Assembly (NCBI GenBank): GCA_902488465.1
Contig: CABTWE010000009.1
Location: 1 to 20,761 of the forward strand
Length of the DNA stretch: 20,761 bases
Reading direction: 5' to 3'
Source: an uncultured Tissierellia bacterium
GTDB taxonomy: Bacteria; Bacillota; Clostridia; Tissierellales; Peptoniphilaceae
A model generated the notes under the pieces. The model did no database searches. It was not told the origin of the DNA and saw nothing but the letters and a program-made list of their open reading frames with translations. This document shows positions 14,941 through 20,761 of the stretch, piece by piece (the first letter of the stretch is position 1; every line of letters starts with the position of its first letter). A program made the translations under genes and the position numbers.

Positions 14941-16201
14941 ATTTAGAGACAACAATATGATTGCCAAAATCTTGTCGCTTGTCATTGCAATTCTTTTGTG
15001 GAGCTATGTAATGGGCGTTGAAAACCCGAATGAATCTATCACAATCAGAAATGTTCGTGTGAACTTTCAAAACATGGATAGTCTTGAGCAAAAAGGTTTG
15101 ATTTTACTGAGCCCAAGTGAACAGTTTGTAAACATAAAAATTTCAGGAAAGAAAAATGACCTGGACAAAATCAGACAGGGAAGCGTTTATGCAACAGCGG
15201 ACCTTGAAGGTTACGGCGTCGGTGACTCGAGAGTTAGAGTCGAGACAAGGTTTGAGTCAAATCCGGGTACAGTTCAAGTCGAAAGTGTTTCGCCGCGCGA
15301 TGTACTTGTTTCGATTGACAGAGTCATCACTCGTGAAATGGCGGTAAAGATTGAAACAAACGGTAGTCCGCTCGAAAATTATATTATAGGAGATATAACA
15401 ACCTCATCTCCAAATGTAAAAATAAAGGGACCACAACATGTTTTGGATAAGGTGAGAAATCTTCTAGCGACTGTTGATGTAACAGATAAAACTGCACCTT
15501 TTACAGTTTCTAATCCGGTTAAAGCTGTCGATGAAAATGGAGATGAATTGGTTGCGATTGAAACCACGCCGAACGTTATAGATATCTCAGTCCCGATTTT
15601 TAAAACTGTCATAAGACCTATTGAACTAAAGACAAAAGGAGCACTTCCGACACTTGTAAATTTGAGGTCGTATGATATTACACCGAAGACAATTACTCTT
15701 AAACTTCTAAACGATGCGAAGGTTCCAAAGTCGATTGAAACGGAGCCTATCGATCTTTCGACTCTAAAGGGCAACACAAGCCAAGAGGTTAAACTAAATA
15801 TACCAGAGGGTATGACACCTGTGGATGAAACAGTGAAGTACAATCTCAGTGTATTATTGGATAATTTTGCTATTAGACGTGTTGAAATTGGCAAATCGCA
15901 AATCCATTTTATTAATCTTCCGGAAGGATTGAAACTTGACGAATCAAGCATTCAAGATATTTATACTGTCGATATAAGCGGTGAAGAAAAGAAGGTTACA
16001 AGTTTTGAAGAAGGAGGTTTGAAATTCTTCTGCGATATGGGGAATGCGCTTCCAGGTGTTCAAAAATATGAACTTCAACTTGAAAAGAACCCTGATAATA
16101 TTGTTTTAAATAGTCCAGTTACCATTGATTTAAAAGTTATTGAAAAGCCGGAAAATAATAATGATAACCAAGATGATAAAAATAATGACAAAAAAGATTA
16201 A
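14918..16201 (+). CDS. cdaR: CdaA regulator CdaR (YbbR-domain protein)
   Basis: CdaR is a membrane-anchored extracytoplasmic protein that binds CdaA and modulates its activity. The 427-residue protein has an N-terminal anchor (about residues 14-33, IAKILSLVIAILLWSYVMGV) followed by about four YbbR beta-repeats. Typical repeat elements are IIGDITTSSPNVKIKGPQHVLDKV near 155 and YDITPKTITLKLL near 260. It ends in an Asn/Asp/Lys-rich low-complexity tail. The ATG at 14918 is chosen because AAGGAGG (14902-14908) then has 9 nt spacing; an ATG at 14909 would directly abut the ribosome site. In most Firmicutes glmM follows cdaR, but here a terminator and a riboswitch follow. Confidence 0.93.
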   Translation: MKKINLSKFRDNNMIAKILSLVIAILLWSYVMGVENPNESITIRNVRVNFQNMDSLEQKGLILLSPSEQFVNIKISGKKNDLDKIRQGSVYATADLEGYGVGDSRVRVETRFESNPGTVQVESVSPRDVLVSIDRVITREMAVKIETNGSPLENYIIGDITTSSPNVKIKGPQHVLDKVRNLLATVDVTDKTAPFTVSNPVKAVDENGDELVAIETTPNVIDISVPIFKTVIRPIELKTKGALPTLVNLRSYDITPKTITLKLLNDAKVPKSIETEPIDLSTLKGNTSQEVKLNIPEGMTPVDETVKYNLSVLLDNFAIRRVEIGKSQIHFINLPEGLKLDESSIQDIYTVDISGEEKKVTSFEEGGLKFFCDMGNALPGVQKYELQLEKNPDNIVLNSPVTIDLKVIEKPENNNDNQDDKNNDKKD

Positions 16202-16227
16202 AAGAGAGAAGAAATTCTCTCTTTTTT
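16200..16227 (+). terminator. Intrinsic terminator of the cdaA-cdaR operon
   Basis: An 11-bp perfect stem AAAAGAGAGAA/TTCTCTCTTTT with a GAAA tetraloop ends in T residues. It overlaps the last two bases of the cdaR stop codon. Confidence 0.9.
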
Positions 16228-16228
16228 G

Positions 16229-16257
16229 TTGCAATTATATTTTAATTGGTGTATAAT
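16229..16257 (+). promoter_or_regulatory. Promoter of the FMN riboswitch-ribU transcript
   Basis: TTGCAA (16229-16234), 17 bp, TATAAT (16252-16257). The predicted start of transcription falls a few bases before the aptamer, as expected for a riboswitch leader. Confidence 0.75.
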
Positions 16258-16263
16258 GTATTT

Positions 16264-16374
16264 GTCTTCAAGGGGTAGGTTAAATTCCTCACCGGTGGTA
16301 AAGCCCACGAGCCAAATATGGCAGATCAGGTTTGATTCCTGAGCCGACGGTACAGTCCGGATGAAAAGGAAGAT
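16264..16374 (+). promoter_or_regulatory. FMN riboswitch (RFN element) controlling ribU
   Basis: This RNA aptamer binds flavin mononucleotide and turns down flavin uptake when FMN is plentiful. The closing P1 helix is GTCTTC (16264-16269) with GAAGAT (16369-16374). Conserved RFN elements appear in order: AGGGGTAGG, ATTCCTCACCGGTGG, AAAGCCCACGAGCC, then TTGATTCCTGAGCCGACGG and ACAGTCCGGATG. The downstream expression platform (16375-16420) holds CCCCTTTTT, a weak GGG with a T run, and the ribU ribosome site AAAAGGAGG (16404-16412). CCTTTT can pair with AAAAGG, which would hide the ribosome site, so translational control seems at least as likely as termination. The aptamer call is firm; the mechanism is inference. 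Confidence 0.95.
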
Positions 16375-16420
16375 CCCCTTTTTATAGGGTTTTTTTATTG
16401 CCCAAAAGGAGGTTATTTTT

Positions 16421-17074
16421 ATGAACAGTAAGACAGAAAGAAGAGTTGGTCTATCCAACGTAAAAACTTTGACAAGTTTGGCTATGTTTGCTGCACTTGC
16501 CTATGCACTAATGGTTGTAGGGAGATTCCCAATCGTACTATTTTTAAAGTATGACCCTAAAGATTTCGTTTTGGTCATTTGCTCATTTATGTTCGGTATA
16601 ATTCCTGCGACAATTGTTACGGTTATTGTAAGTATTATTGAAATGGTTACTGTATCCGACACAGGTTTTATCGGATTTTGGATGAATGTTGTTGCGACTC
16701 TTGCATTTTTGATTCCGGCAAGTTATTTCTTCCATAAATCAAAGAGTGCAAAGAATGTGGTTATCGGATTGATTGTAAGTACATTTCTTATGACGGCTGT
16801 GATGCTTTTATGGAACTGGGTTGTTACTCCATTCTTTTTGGATAAACCTCGCTCTGAAGTGGTAAAGCTTTTGGTACCGGCAATTTTACCTTTTAACTTG
16901 ATTAAAGGTTTTTTGAATTCCGCACTTGTTGCTATTTTTTATAGCAGAGTTTTAAAAATCAAGTCAAACGTATTGGCGCAAAACATTGAGCCGCAAGAAC
17001 ATGCTCTTAGAAATTCTCTAATTGCTGCAGCAGGACTAATTGTGCTCGCACTTATTCTATATGCAATAATATAA
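16421..17074 (+). CDS. ribU: Riboflavin transporter substrate-binding (S) component RibU
   Basis: RibU is the membrane S-component that binds riboflavin and works with a shared ECF ATPase/EcfT energy module, not encoded in this window. The 217-residue protein has about six transmembrane segments after a short cytoplasmic N-terminus. Family-typical stretches are LAMFAALAYALMVVGRFPI, LKYDPKDFVLVICSFMFG and GFIGFWMNVVATLAFLIPA, where the D-P-x-D and G-F-x-M-N residues help line the flavin site. AAGGAGG (16406-16412) sits 8 nt before the ATG. The FMN riboswitch directly upstream independently supports the assignment. A strong terminator follows. Confidence 0.95.
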   Translation: MNSKTERRVGLSNVKTLTSLAMFAALAYALMVVGRFPIVLFLKYDPKDFVLVICSFMFGIIPATIVTVIVSIIEMVTVSDTGFIGFWMNVVATLAFLIPASYFFHKSKSAKNVVIGLIVSTFLMTAVMLLWNWVVTPFFLDKPRSEVVKLLVPAILPFNLIKGFLNSALVAIFYSRVLKIKSNVLAQNIEPQEHALRNSLIAAAGLIVLALILYAII

Positions 17075-17079
17075 TTATT

Positions 17080-17118
17080 AAAAGCAGTAGTTGTACGAAA
17101 CAACTGCTGCTTTTATAT
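17080..17118. terminator. Bidirectional terminator between ribU and rnhA
   Basis: A 14-bp stem (17080-17093 with 17101-17114, one G-T pair) has loop TACGAAA. A run on one side and T run on the other serve both convergent genes; the right arm overlaps the rnhA stop codon. Confidence 0.92.
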
Positions 17119-17715
17119 TTTCGCATCTTTGGCGAGTTTATCAACTTTTTCGTTCATTTCAATATTGCTGTGCGCTTTAACTTTTATAAATTCTACATTG
17201 ATATTATTTTTTATAGTATCAAAAAACACCTGATATTTTTGTGTGAGTTCGTTTTTAGCTTTCCATTCTTTGAGAGCCCAGTGCCTAATACCACTGTAGT
17301 CGTGATGTAGATAAACGGTTTTTATGTTTAACTCCATTGCTTTTTTTATACCGTAAACTGCACCAAAAATTTCACCTGCAACATTTCTGAATGAAATTAA
17401 AGAGGGAATGTCATATCTTTGTGAGCCTTCAAATTCGCCGTCTTTTGTAATTAGTACATATCCATAAGAAAAGGTATTGTCAGCTTGTCTAAAACTTCCA
17501 TCTACATATAAAATAGCTTCATCTTCGCCAATTTCTGTAGAATTATTCATATACTTTTCGTTTAAATCAGAGCCTTCCATAAAATTAATAGCATCTTCTT
17601 CAGTATCAAATTTTTTATAAATAGCGCCTTTAAAACCGTGAATATTTTCTTTGCATTTATCCCAAGTGTTATATATTCCCGGAACCTTTCCATTTTTTAC
17701 GGCATAGTATTTCAT
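17113..17715 (-). CDS. rnhA: Ribonuclease HI with N-terminal viroplasmin-like hybrid-binding domain
   Basis: RNase HI cuts the RNA strand of RNA-DNA hybrids, clearing R-loops and replication primers. The 200-residue protein has two parts. Residues 1-47 form the RNase H N-terminal (viroplasmin/caulimovirus-type) hybrid-binding domain: YYAVKNGKVPGIYNTWDKC, then GFKGAIYKKFDTEEDAINFM. Residues about 66-200 form the catalytic domain with acidic residues Asp72 (LYVDGSF), Glu115 (AGEIFG), Asp139 (HHDYSG) and Asp192 (KVDKLA). KVKAHSNIEMNEKVDKLA includes the flexible histidine. The start has AAAGG upstream on the minus strand. It is a single-gene unit, divergent from mscL. Confidence 0.94.
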   Translation of the reverse strand: MKYYAVKNGKVPGIYNTWDKCKENIHGFKGAIYKKFDTEEDAINFMEGSDLNEKYMNNSTEIGEDEAILYVDGSFRQADNTFSYGYVLITKDGEFEGSQRYDIPSLISFRNVAGEIFGAVYGIKKAMELNIKTVYLHHDYSGIRHWALKEWKAKNELTQKYQVFFDTIKNNINVEFIKVKAHSNIEMNEKVDKLAKDAKI

Positions 17716-17750
17716 TTTATCAACCTTTCTTTGCTGTTATCAGTTATTCA

Positions 17751-17779
17751 ATTATATAATATATTGGAATGAAAAGCAA
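17751..17779 (-). promoter_or_regulatory. Promoter of rnhA
   Basis: On the minus strand TTGCTT (17779-17774), 17 bp, TATAAT (17756-17751). Its -35 box directly abuts that of the divergent mscL promoter. Confidence 0.72.
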
Positions 17780-17808
17780 TTGAAATTTTAATGCCAATCG
17801 TGTATAAT
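17780..17808 (+). promoter_or_regulatory. Promoter of mscL
   Basis: TTGAAA (17780-17785), 17 bp, TATAAT (17803-17808). The leader is about 25-27 nt. Confidence 0.82.
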
Positions 17809-17840
17809 AGAAATATAAAAATATTTAGGGAGGAAGAATT

Positions 17841-18278
17841 ATGTTAAAGGATTTTAAAGATTTCATTAACCGCGGAAACGTTTTCGATATGGCAATCGGT
17901 GTTATAATCGGTGGTGCATTCGGTAAGATTGTCAGTTCACTTGTGAATGACATACTTATGCCTCTTATCGGAAAATTGACAGGCGGATTAGACTTTTCAA
18001 ATTTGTTTGTTTCACTTGACGGAACAAGCTACAATACACTTCAAGCAGCTGAAGAAGCAGGCGCAGCTGTATTGAAATACGGATCTTTCATTCAATCTGT
18101 TTTAGATTTCTTAATTATTGCTTTCTGTATATTCATGATGGTAAAAGCAATGATGAAAGTAAAGAAACAACCTGCACCTGCAGACCCTACCACAAAAACA
18201 TGTCCTCTATGTAAGACAGAAATTCCTATTGGGGCTGTAAAATGTCCTCATTGTACAGGAGATATCAGTGGAAAATAA
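17841..18278 (+). CDS. mscL: Large-conductance mechanosensitive channel MscL with a C-terminal zinc-ribbon-like motif
   Basis: MscL opens under membrane tension and releases solutes during osmotic downshock. The 145-residue protein starts with the amphipathic helix MLKDFKDFINRGNVFDMAIGV, followed by the pore-lining first transmembrane helix (GVIIGGAFGKIVSSLVNDILMPLIG) and a periplasmic loop. The second helix spans about residues 88-107 (SVLDFLIIAFCIFMMVKAM). In place of the usual short helical bundle at the C-terminus there is a linker and CPLC...CPHC (about residues 121-138), a four-cysteine zinc-ribbon-like module that I recall in some other Firmicute MscL proteins. AGGGAGG (17827-17833) supports the start. 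The following MATE gene overlaps the last 11 nt. Confidence 0.95.
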   Translation: MLKDFKDFINRGNVFDMAIGVIIGGAFGKIVSSLVNDILMPLIGKLTGGLDFSNLFVSLDGTSYNTLQAAEEAGAAVLKYGSFIQSVLDFLIIAFCIFMMVKAMMKVKKQPAPADPTTKTCPLCKTEIPIGAVKCPHCTGDISGK

Positions 18279-19641
18279 AGACTACGGTCTGGGAACTGAA
18301 GATATTAAAAGTCTTGTCCTTAAACTCTCGATACCAAGCATCATTGGAATGCTTGCAAATGCATTATACAATATTATAGACAGAGTTTTCATAGGACAAG
18401 GCGTTAATGAGATTGCAATAGGGGGAGTGTATGTTACACTTCCTTTAATGTTTATAATCATGAGTTTTCAAATGCTTGCATCGGTAGGCGGCAGCACACT
18501 TATGAGTATAAGTCTCGGCGAGGGCAATCGAAAAAAAGCGGAGCAATTTTTAAATACATCATTCTTGCTATGTCTTATTTTATCAATTTTATTGCCGACT
18601 TTATTTTATATTTTTGCAGATAATTTACTAAACATTGTTGGAAGCACACCGGAAAATCACCAATATGCAAAGGATTACTTTGACATTGTTCTTTTCGGAG
18701 CTCCGGCAATCATTATAGGTTTCGGTTTAAACAACTTTATTAGAGCTTCAGGTGATTCAAAAGCAGCAATGAATACGATACTTATAGGAGTATTTTTAAA
18801 CGCAATACTAGACCCTATTTTTATTTTTGGTTTAAAAATGGGGGTTAAGGGAGCTGCATGTGCGACAGTTATCTCACAATATGTGAGTATGATTTGGGTT
18901 TTGATGCATTTTGTTAAAGGAAAGCACGCATTAAATCTCGATCCGAAATACATGAAACTCGACAAAAAAGCTGTACCTCTGATACTTGAAAACGGTATGC
19001 CGCTTTTTCTTATAAATATAGCAAATGCAATAGTGACGAGTATAATTACATTAAGTGTTAGAAAGTACGGAGGCACGCTCGGTATATCTGTTCTTTCAAT
19101 AGTCGGTTCTGTTACAAATATATTCTTTATGCCACTATTCGGTATAAATCAGGGGGTACAACCTATAATTGCATACAATTATGGTGCAAAGGACTACGAA
19201 AGACTATCAAAAGCATATAAAATCGGTGCACTTTATGCAACATATATATGTGTATTTGTATTTTTAATTATAATGATATTTCCGTATCAAATTTCAAGCA
19301 TATTCTTAAATAAAAATGCAGATCCAAAACTTTTACAAATGGCAGCACCTGCTCTTAGAAAAAGTATGTATGCATCGATTTTTCTTGGTGTTTCTATTAC
19401 AGGGACCTCATTTTTTCAAGCCGTTAAAAGGCCAAGAATTGCGTCTACAACGTCGCTTCTTCGTCAATTGCTTATACTTGTACCTCTGGTATATATAATG
19501 CCGATGTACTATGGAATAGACGGTGTATGGTATGCATACACAGTGAGTGACTTTGTTAGTTCAATCATTGTATTTTACTTTCTATTTAAAATATTTAAAC
19601 TCGTTAAAATTGAATGCGAACAAGAGGGAGACATACTTTAA
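18268..19641 (+). CDS. MATE family efflux transporter
   Basis: This 457-residue polytopic protein belongs to the MATE branch of the MOP superfamily, drug or metabolite exporters driven by sodium or proton gradients. Two homologous halves of about six helices each are suggested by the hydrophobic pattern. The first has IPSIIGMLANALYNIIDRVFIG (IDRVFIGQG is a family hallmark) and the second GMPLFLINIANAIVTSIITLSV near residues 248-270. The motif GINQGVQPIIAYNYGAKDYERLSKA, typical of bacterial DinF/MepA-like members, lies near 293-317. The start is GTG at 18268, with AGGAG at 18257-18261; both lie inside the end of mscL, implying coupling. The substrate is unknown. Confidence 0.92.
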   Translation: MENKDYGLGTEDIKSLVLKLSIPSIIGMLANALYNIIDRVFIGQGVNEIAIGGVYVTLPLMFIIMSFQMLASVGGSTLMSISLGEGNRKKAEQFLNTSFLLCLILSILLPTLFYIFADNLLNIVGSTPENHQYAKDYFDIVLFGAPAIIIGFGLNNFIRASGDSKAAMNTILIGVFLNAILDPIFIFGLKMGVKGAACATVISQYVSMIWVLMHFVKGKHALNLDPKYMKLDKKAVPLILENGMPLFLINIANAIVTSIITLSVRKYGGTLGISVLSIVGSVTNIFFMPLFGINQGVQPIIAYNYGAKDYERLSKAYKIGALYATYICVFVFLIIMIFPYQISSIFLNKNADPKLLQMAAPALRKSMYASIFLGVSITGTSFFQAVKRPRIASTTSLLRQLLILVPLVYIMPMYYGIDGVWYAYTVSDFVSSIIVFYFLFKIFKLVKIECEQEGDIL

Positions 19642-19656
19642 ATATCAGGAGGATTT

Positions 19657-20535
19657 ATGAGACCGGTAAAACTTTCGGCAGCAACGACTGTTGATATGAC
19701 AAGAGAATATTTTGATGAGAATGACATACTTCTAATTCCAACTATAATTATTATTGATGGGGAAGAATATGCTGATGACTATGAGCAAATAACTCCAAGA
19801 TTCTTATACGATAAAATTAGAGAAGGGAAGCTTCCTACAACTTCCGGTAACGGAACCATGGATTATTATGAAAATTGGAAGAAAATTGTCGAAGATGGAT
19901 ATGATATTGTTCACATAGATCTTTCAAGTGGGCTTTCAGGAACGCATAACAGTGCAGTTATGGCTGCCGATATGATAGAAGATGAAGTGGGAGAGAAGAG
20001 GGTTTATGTGCCGGATACACTTGCAGCATCTTCGGGAGAAGGACTTATTCTGGATTACGCAAATGACTTAAAAAACGAAGGCAAAAGTGCAAGTGAGATT
20101 TATGATTGCATATTAAAAGACAGAATGAAGGTAAATCATTGGTTTACTTTAAGTGATTTTTCTCACCTTTTTAGGGGAGGCAGAGTAAGTAAAACCAAAA
20201 TGATTTTGGGCTCAGCACTAAATATTTATCCTATAATGCGAATGGATGTCGAAGGAAAGCTTGTGCAAAAGAAAAACACGCGTGGCTCCAAAAAAGCTTT
20301 TAAAACACTTGTAGACATTATGGAGAAGCGTGCTGAGGGCGGTATAGATTACAATAAAAAAGTATTTATATCTCATTCAGATTATATCGATGGAGCAAAG
20401 GAAGTTGAAAAATTAATAGAAGAAAGATTTGCAAATGTAAAATCAATTGAAATATTTGACATTCATCAAATTGGAGTTCATACAGGTCCCGGAACTGTTT
20501 CGTTATTCTTCTGGGGCGAGGAAAGAATAGATTAG
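19657..20535 (+). CDS. DegV family (fatty-acid-binding) protein
   Basis: DegV proteins bind long-chain fatty acids; FakB members present them to the kinase FakA for phosphorylation. The 292-residue protein has the two-lobed DegV pattern: PTTSGNG near residue 60, HIDLSSGLSGTHNSA near 90-104 (the Ser/Thr-rich lipid carboxylate site), then SHLFRGGRVSKTK near 168-180 and the closing GVHTGPGTVSLFFWG. The near N-terminal TDST-type motif usual in the family reads SAATTVD here. AGGAGG (19647-19652) with 4 nt spacing supports the start. It follows the MATE gene by 15 nt and is probably co-transcribed. No FakA kinase is in the window, so a FakB role is plausible but unproved. Confidence 0.9.
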   Translation: MRPVKLSAATTVDMTREYFDENDILLIPTIIIIDGEEYADDYEQITPRFLYDKIREGKLPTTSGNGTMDYYENWKKIVEDGYDIVHIDLSSGLSGTHNSAVMAADMIEDEVGEKRVYVPDTLAASSGEGLILDYANDLKNEGKSASEIYDCILKDRMKVNHWFTLSDFSHLFRGGRVSKTKMILGSALNIYPIMRMDVEGKLVQKKNTRGSKKAFKTLVDIMEKRAEGGIDYNKKVFISHSDYIDGAKEVEKLIEERFANVKSIEIFDIHQIGVHTGPGTVSLFFWGEERID

Positions 20536-20546
20536 AACAATTATCA

Positions 20547-20585
20547 ATCTCTCTTTAGCAAATAAATGCTAAGGGGAGATTTTTT
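20547..20585 (+). terminator. Intrinsic terminator after the DegV gene
   Basis: A 14-bp stem (20547-20560 with 20567-20580, two G-T pairs) with loop AATAAA is followed by a T run. It ends the mscL-MATE-DegV unit. Confidence 0.9.
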
Positions 20586-20632
20586 ATTATAATAAAATTT
20601 TATAAAATAAAAAAAGATGCTGCCAAGATTGA

Positions 20633-20761
20633 TGTGTACCCAAAAAACTGGACACATTAATATTTAGTTTACACTATGGATGCTAACCTATACAAAGTAG
20701 GCGGCATCCATTTTGTTTTCTTCTGAATCCTTTCGTTGTTGTAGTAATAGTATATATTCAT
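20633..20761 (-). mobile_element. End of an IS3-family insertion sequence (continues beyond the window)
   Basis: The transposase C-terminus on the minus strand is followed by an element end that reads, from the outside in on the plus strand, TGTGTACCCAAAAAACTGG. It begins with the TG dinucleotide expected of IS3-family termini. The outer boundary is placed at 20633 but could be 20635. The other end, and any target-site duplication, lie outside the window. The element sits just behind the DegV terminator, an intergenic site that harms no gene here. Confidence 0.7.
20669..20761 (-). CDS. IS3-family transposase (OrfB), C-terminal 30 residues
   Basis: The minus-strand frame enters from the window edge and ends at TAA (20671-20669). 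The residues YYYYNNERIQKKTKWMPPTL followed by YRLASIV match the conserved end of IS3/IS150-type OrfB integrases, where YNxxRIQ and a Pro-x-x-YR segment follow the DDE catalytic core. The Met at the window edge is internal, not the start. The catalytic residues lie outside the window, so whether the copy is intact cannot be judged. Confidence 0.8.
   Translation of the reverse strand: MNIYYYYNNERIQKKTKWMPPTLYRLASIV

Noticed and set aside
15379..15951. A 190-codon open frame on the minus strand inside cdaR.
   Set aside because: It is antisense to a convincing YbbR-repeat protein, has no ribosome site and no recognisable domain.
16198..16458. A minus-strand frame covering the FMN riboswitch and its flanks.
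   Set aside because: The conserved riboswitch structure and plus-strand promoter explain the sequence; the peptide matches nothing I know.
1..20761. Search for CRISPR arrays, phage genes, toxin-antitoxin pairs, retrons or other defence modules.
   Set aside because: No regularly spaced direct repeats or recognisable defence genes were seen; gaps between genes are short and filled by promoters and terminators. The only mobile element is the IS end at the right edge.

Overview
The window reads as an ordinary chromosomal segment of a low-GC, AT-rich Firmicute. Shine-Dalgarno sites are strong (AGGAGG type), promoters are of the TTGACA/17/TATAAT sigma-A kind, and some starts are GTG or TTG. The gene content (flavin-dependent thymidylate synthase, RibU under an FMN riboswitch, CdaA/CdaR, corrinoid adenosyltransferase, RNase HI with a viroplasmin-type N-domain) and the absence of sporulation genes where the mfd block normally has them suggest a non-sporulating anaerobe, perhaps Tissierellia/Peptoniphilaceae-like. 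That placement is inference.

Layout. (1) 1-5937: the 3' part of mfd, a PrsA/SurA-like lipoprotein, ribosomal protein L25/Ctc, a SpoVB/YabM-type flippase, a YabN-type methylase lacking its MazG domain, and HU. This is a rearranged version of the conserved Firmicute ctc-pth-mfd-spoVT-yabM-yabN region. (2) 6000-8104: phosphoglycerate mutase, an ATP:corrinoid adenosyltransferase and an EamA transporter whose start overlaps the adenosyltransferase stop. (3) 8153-8579: a four-gene tRNA operon (Gly-CCC, His-GTG, Lys-TTT, Leu-TAG) with a perfect consensus promoter and a terminator. (4) 8679-10456: a histidine phosphatase and an isoaspartyl dipeptidase, ending at a terminator shared with convergent thyX. 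(5) 11240-16227: a tight operon of a YlxP-like protein, endonuclease III, oligoendopeptidase F, the diadenylate cyclase CdaA and its partner CdaR. (6) 16229-17118: FMN riboswitch and ribU, convergent with rnhA. (7) 17751-20585: back-to-back promoters for rnhA and mscL, then mscL, a MATE transporter and a DegV protein. (8) From about 20633 to the edge: one end of an IS3-family insertion sequence with the transposase C-terminus on the minus strand.

The genes fall into small transcription units separated by clear intrinsic terminators. I found no phage, CRISPR, toxin-antitoxin or defence module, and no undescribed multi-gene system. The observations most worth a second look are local changes in familiar families: a parvulin-type lipoprotein with both catalytic histidines replaced, a YabN protein without its pyrophosphatase half, an HU with a histone-H1-like basic tail, a corrinoid adenosyltransferase coupled to a DMT-family transporter, and a cdaA-cdaR pair without glmM.
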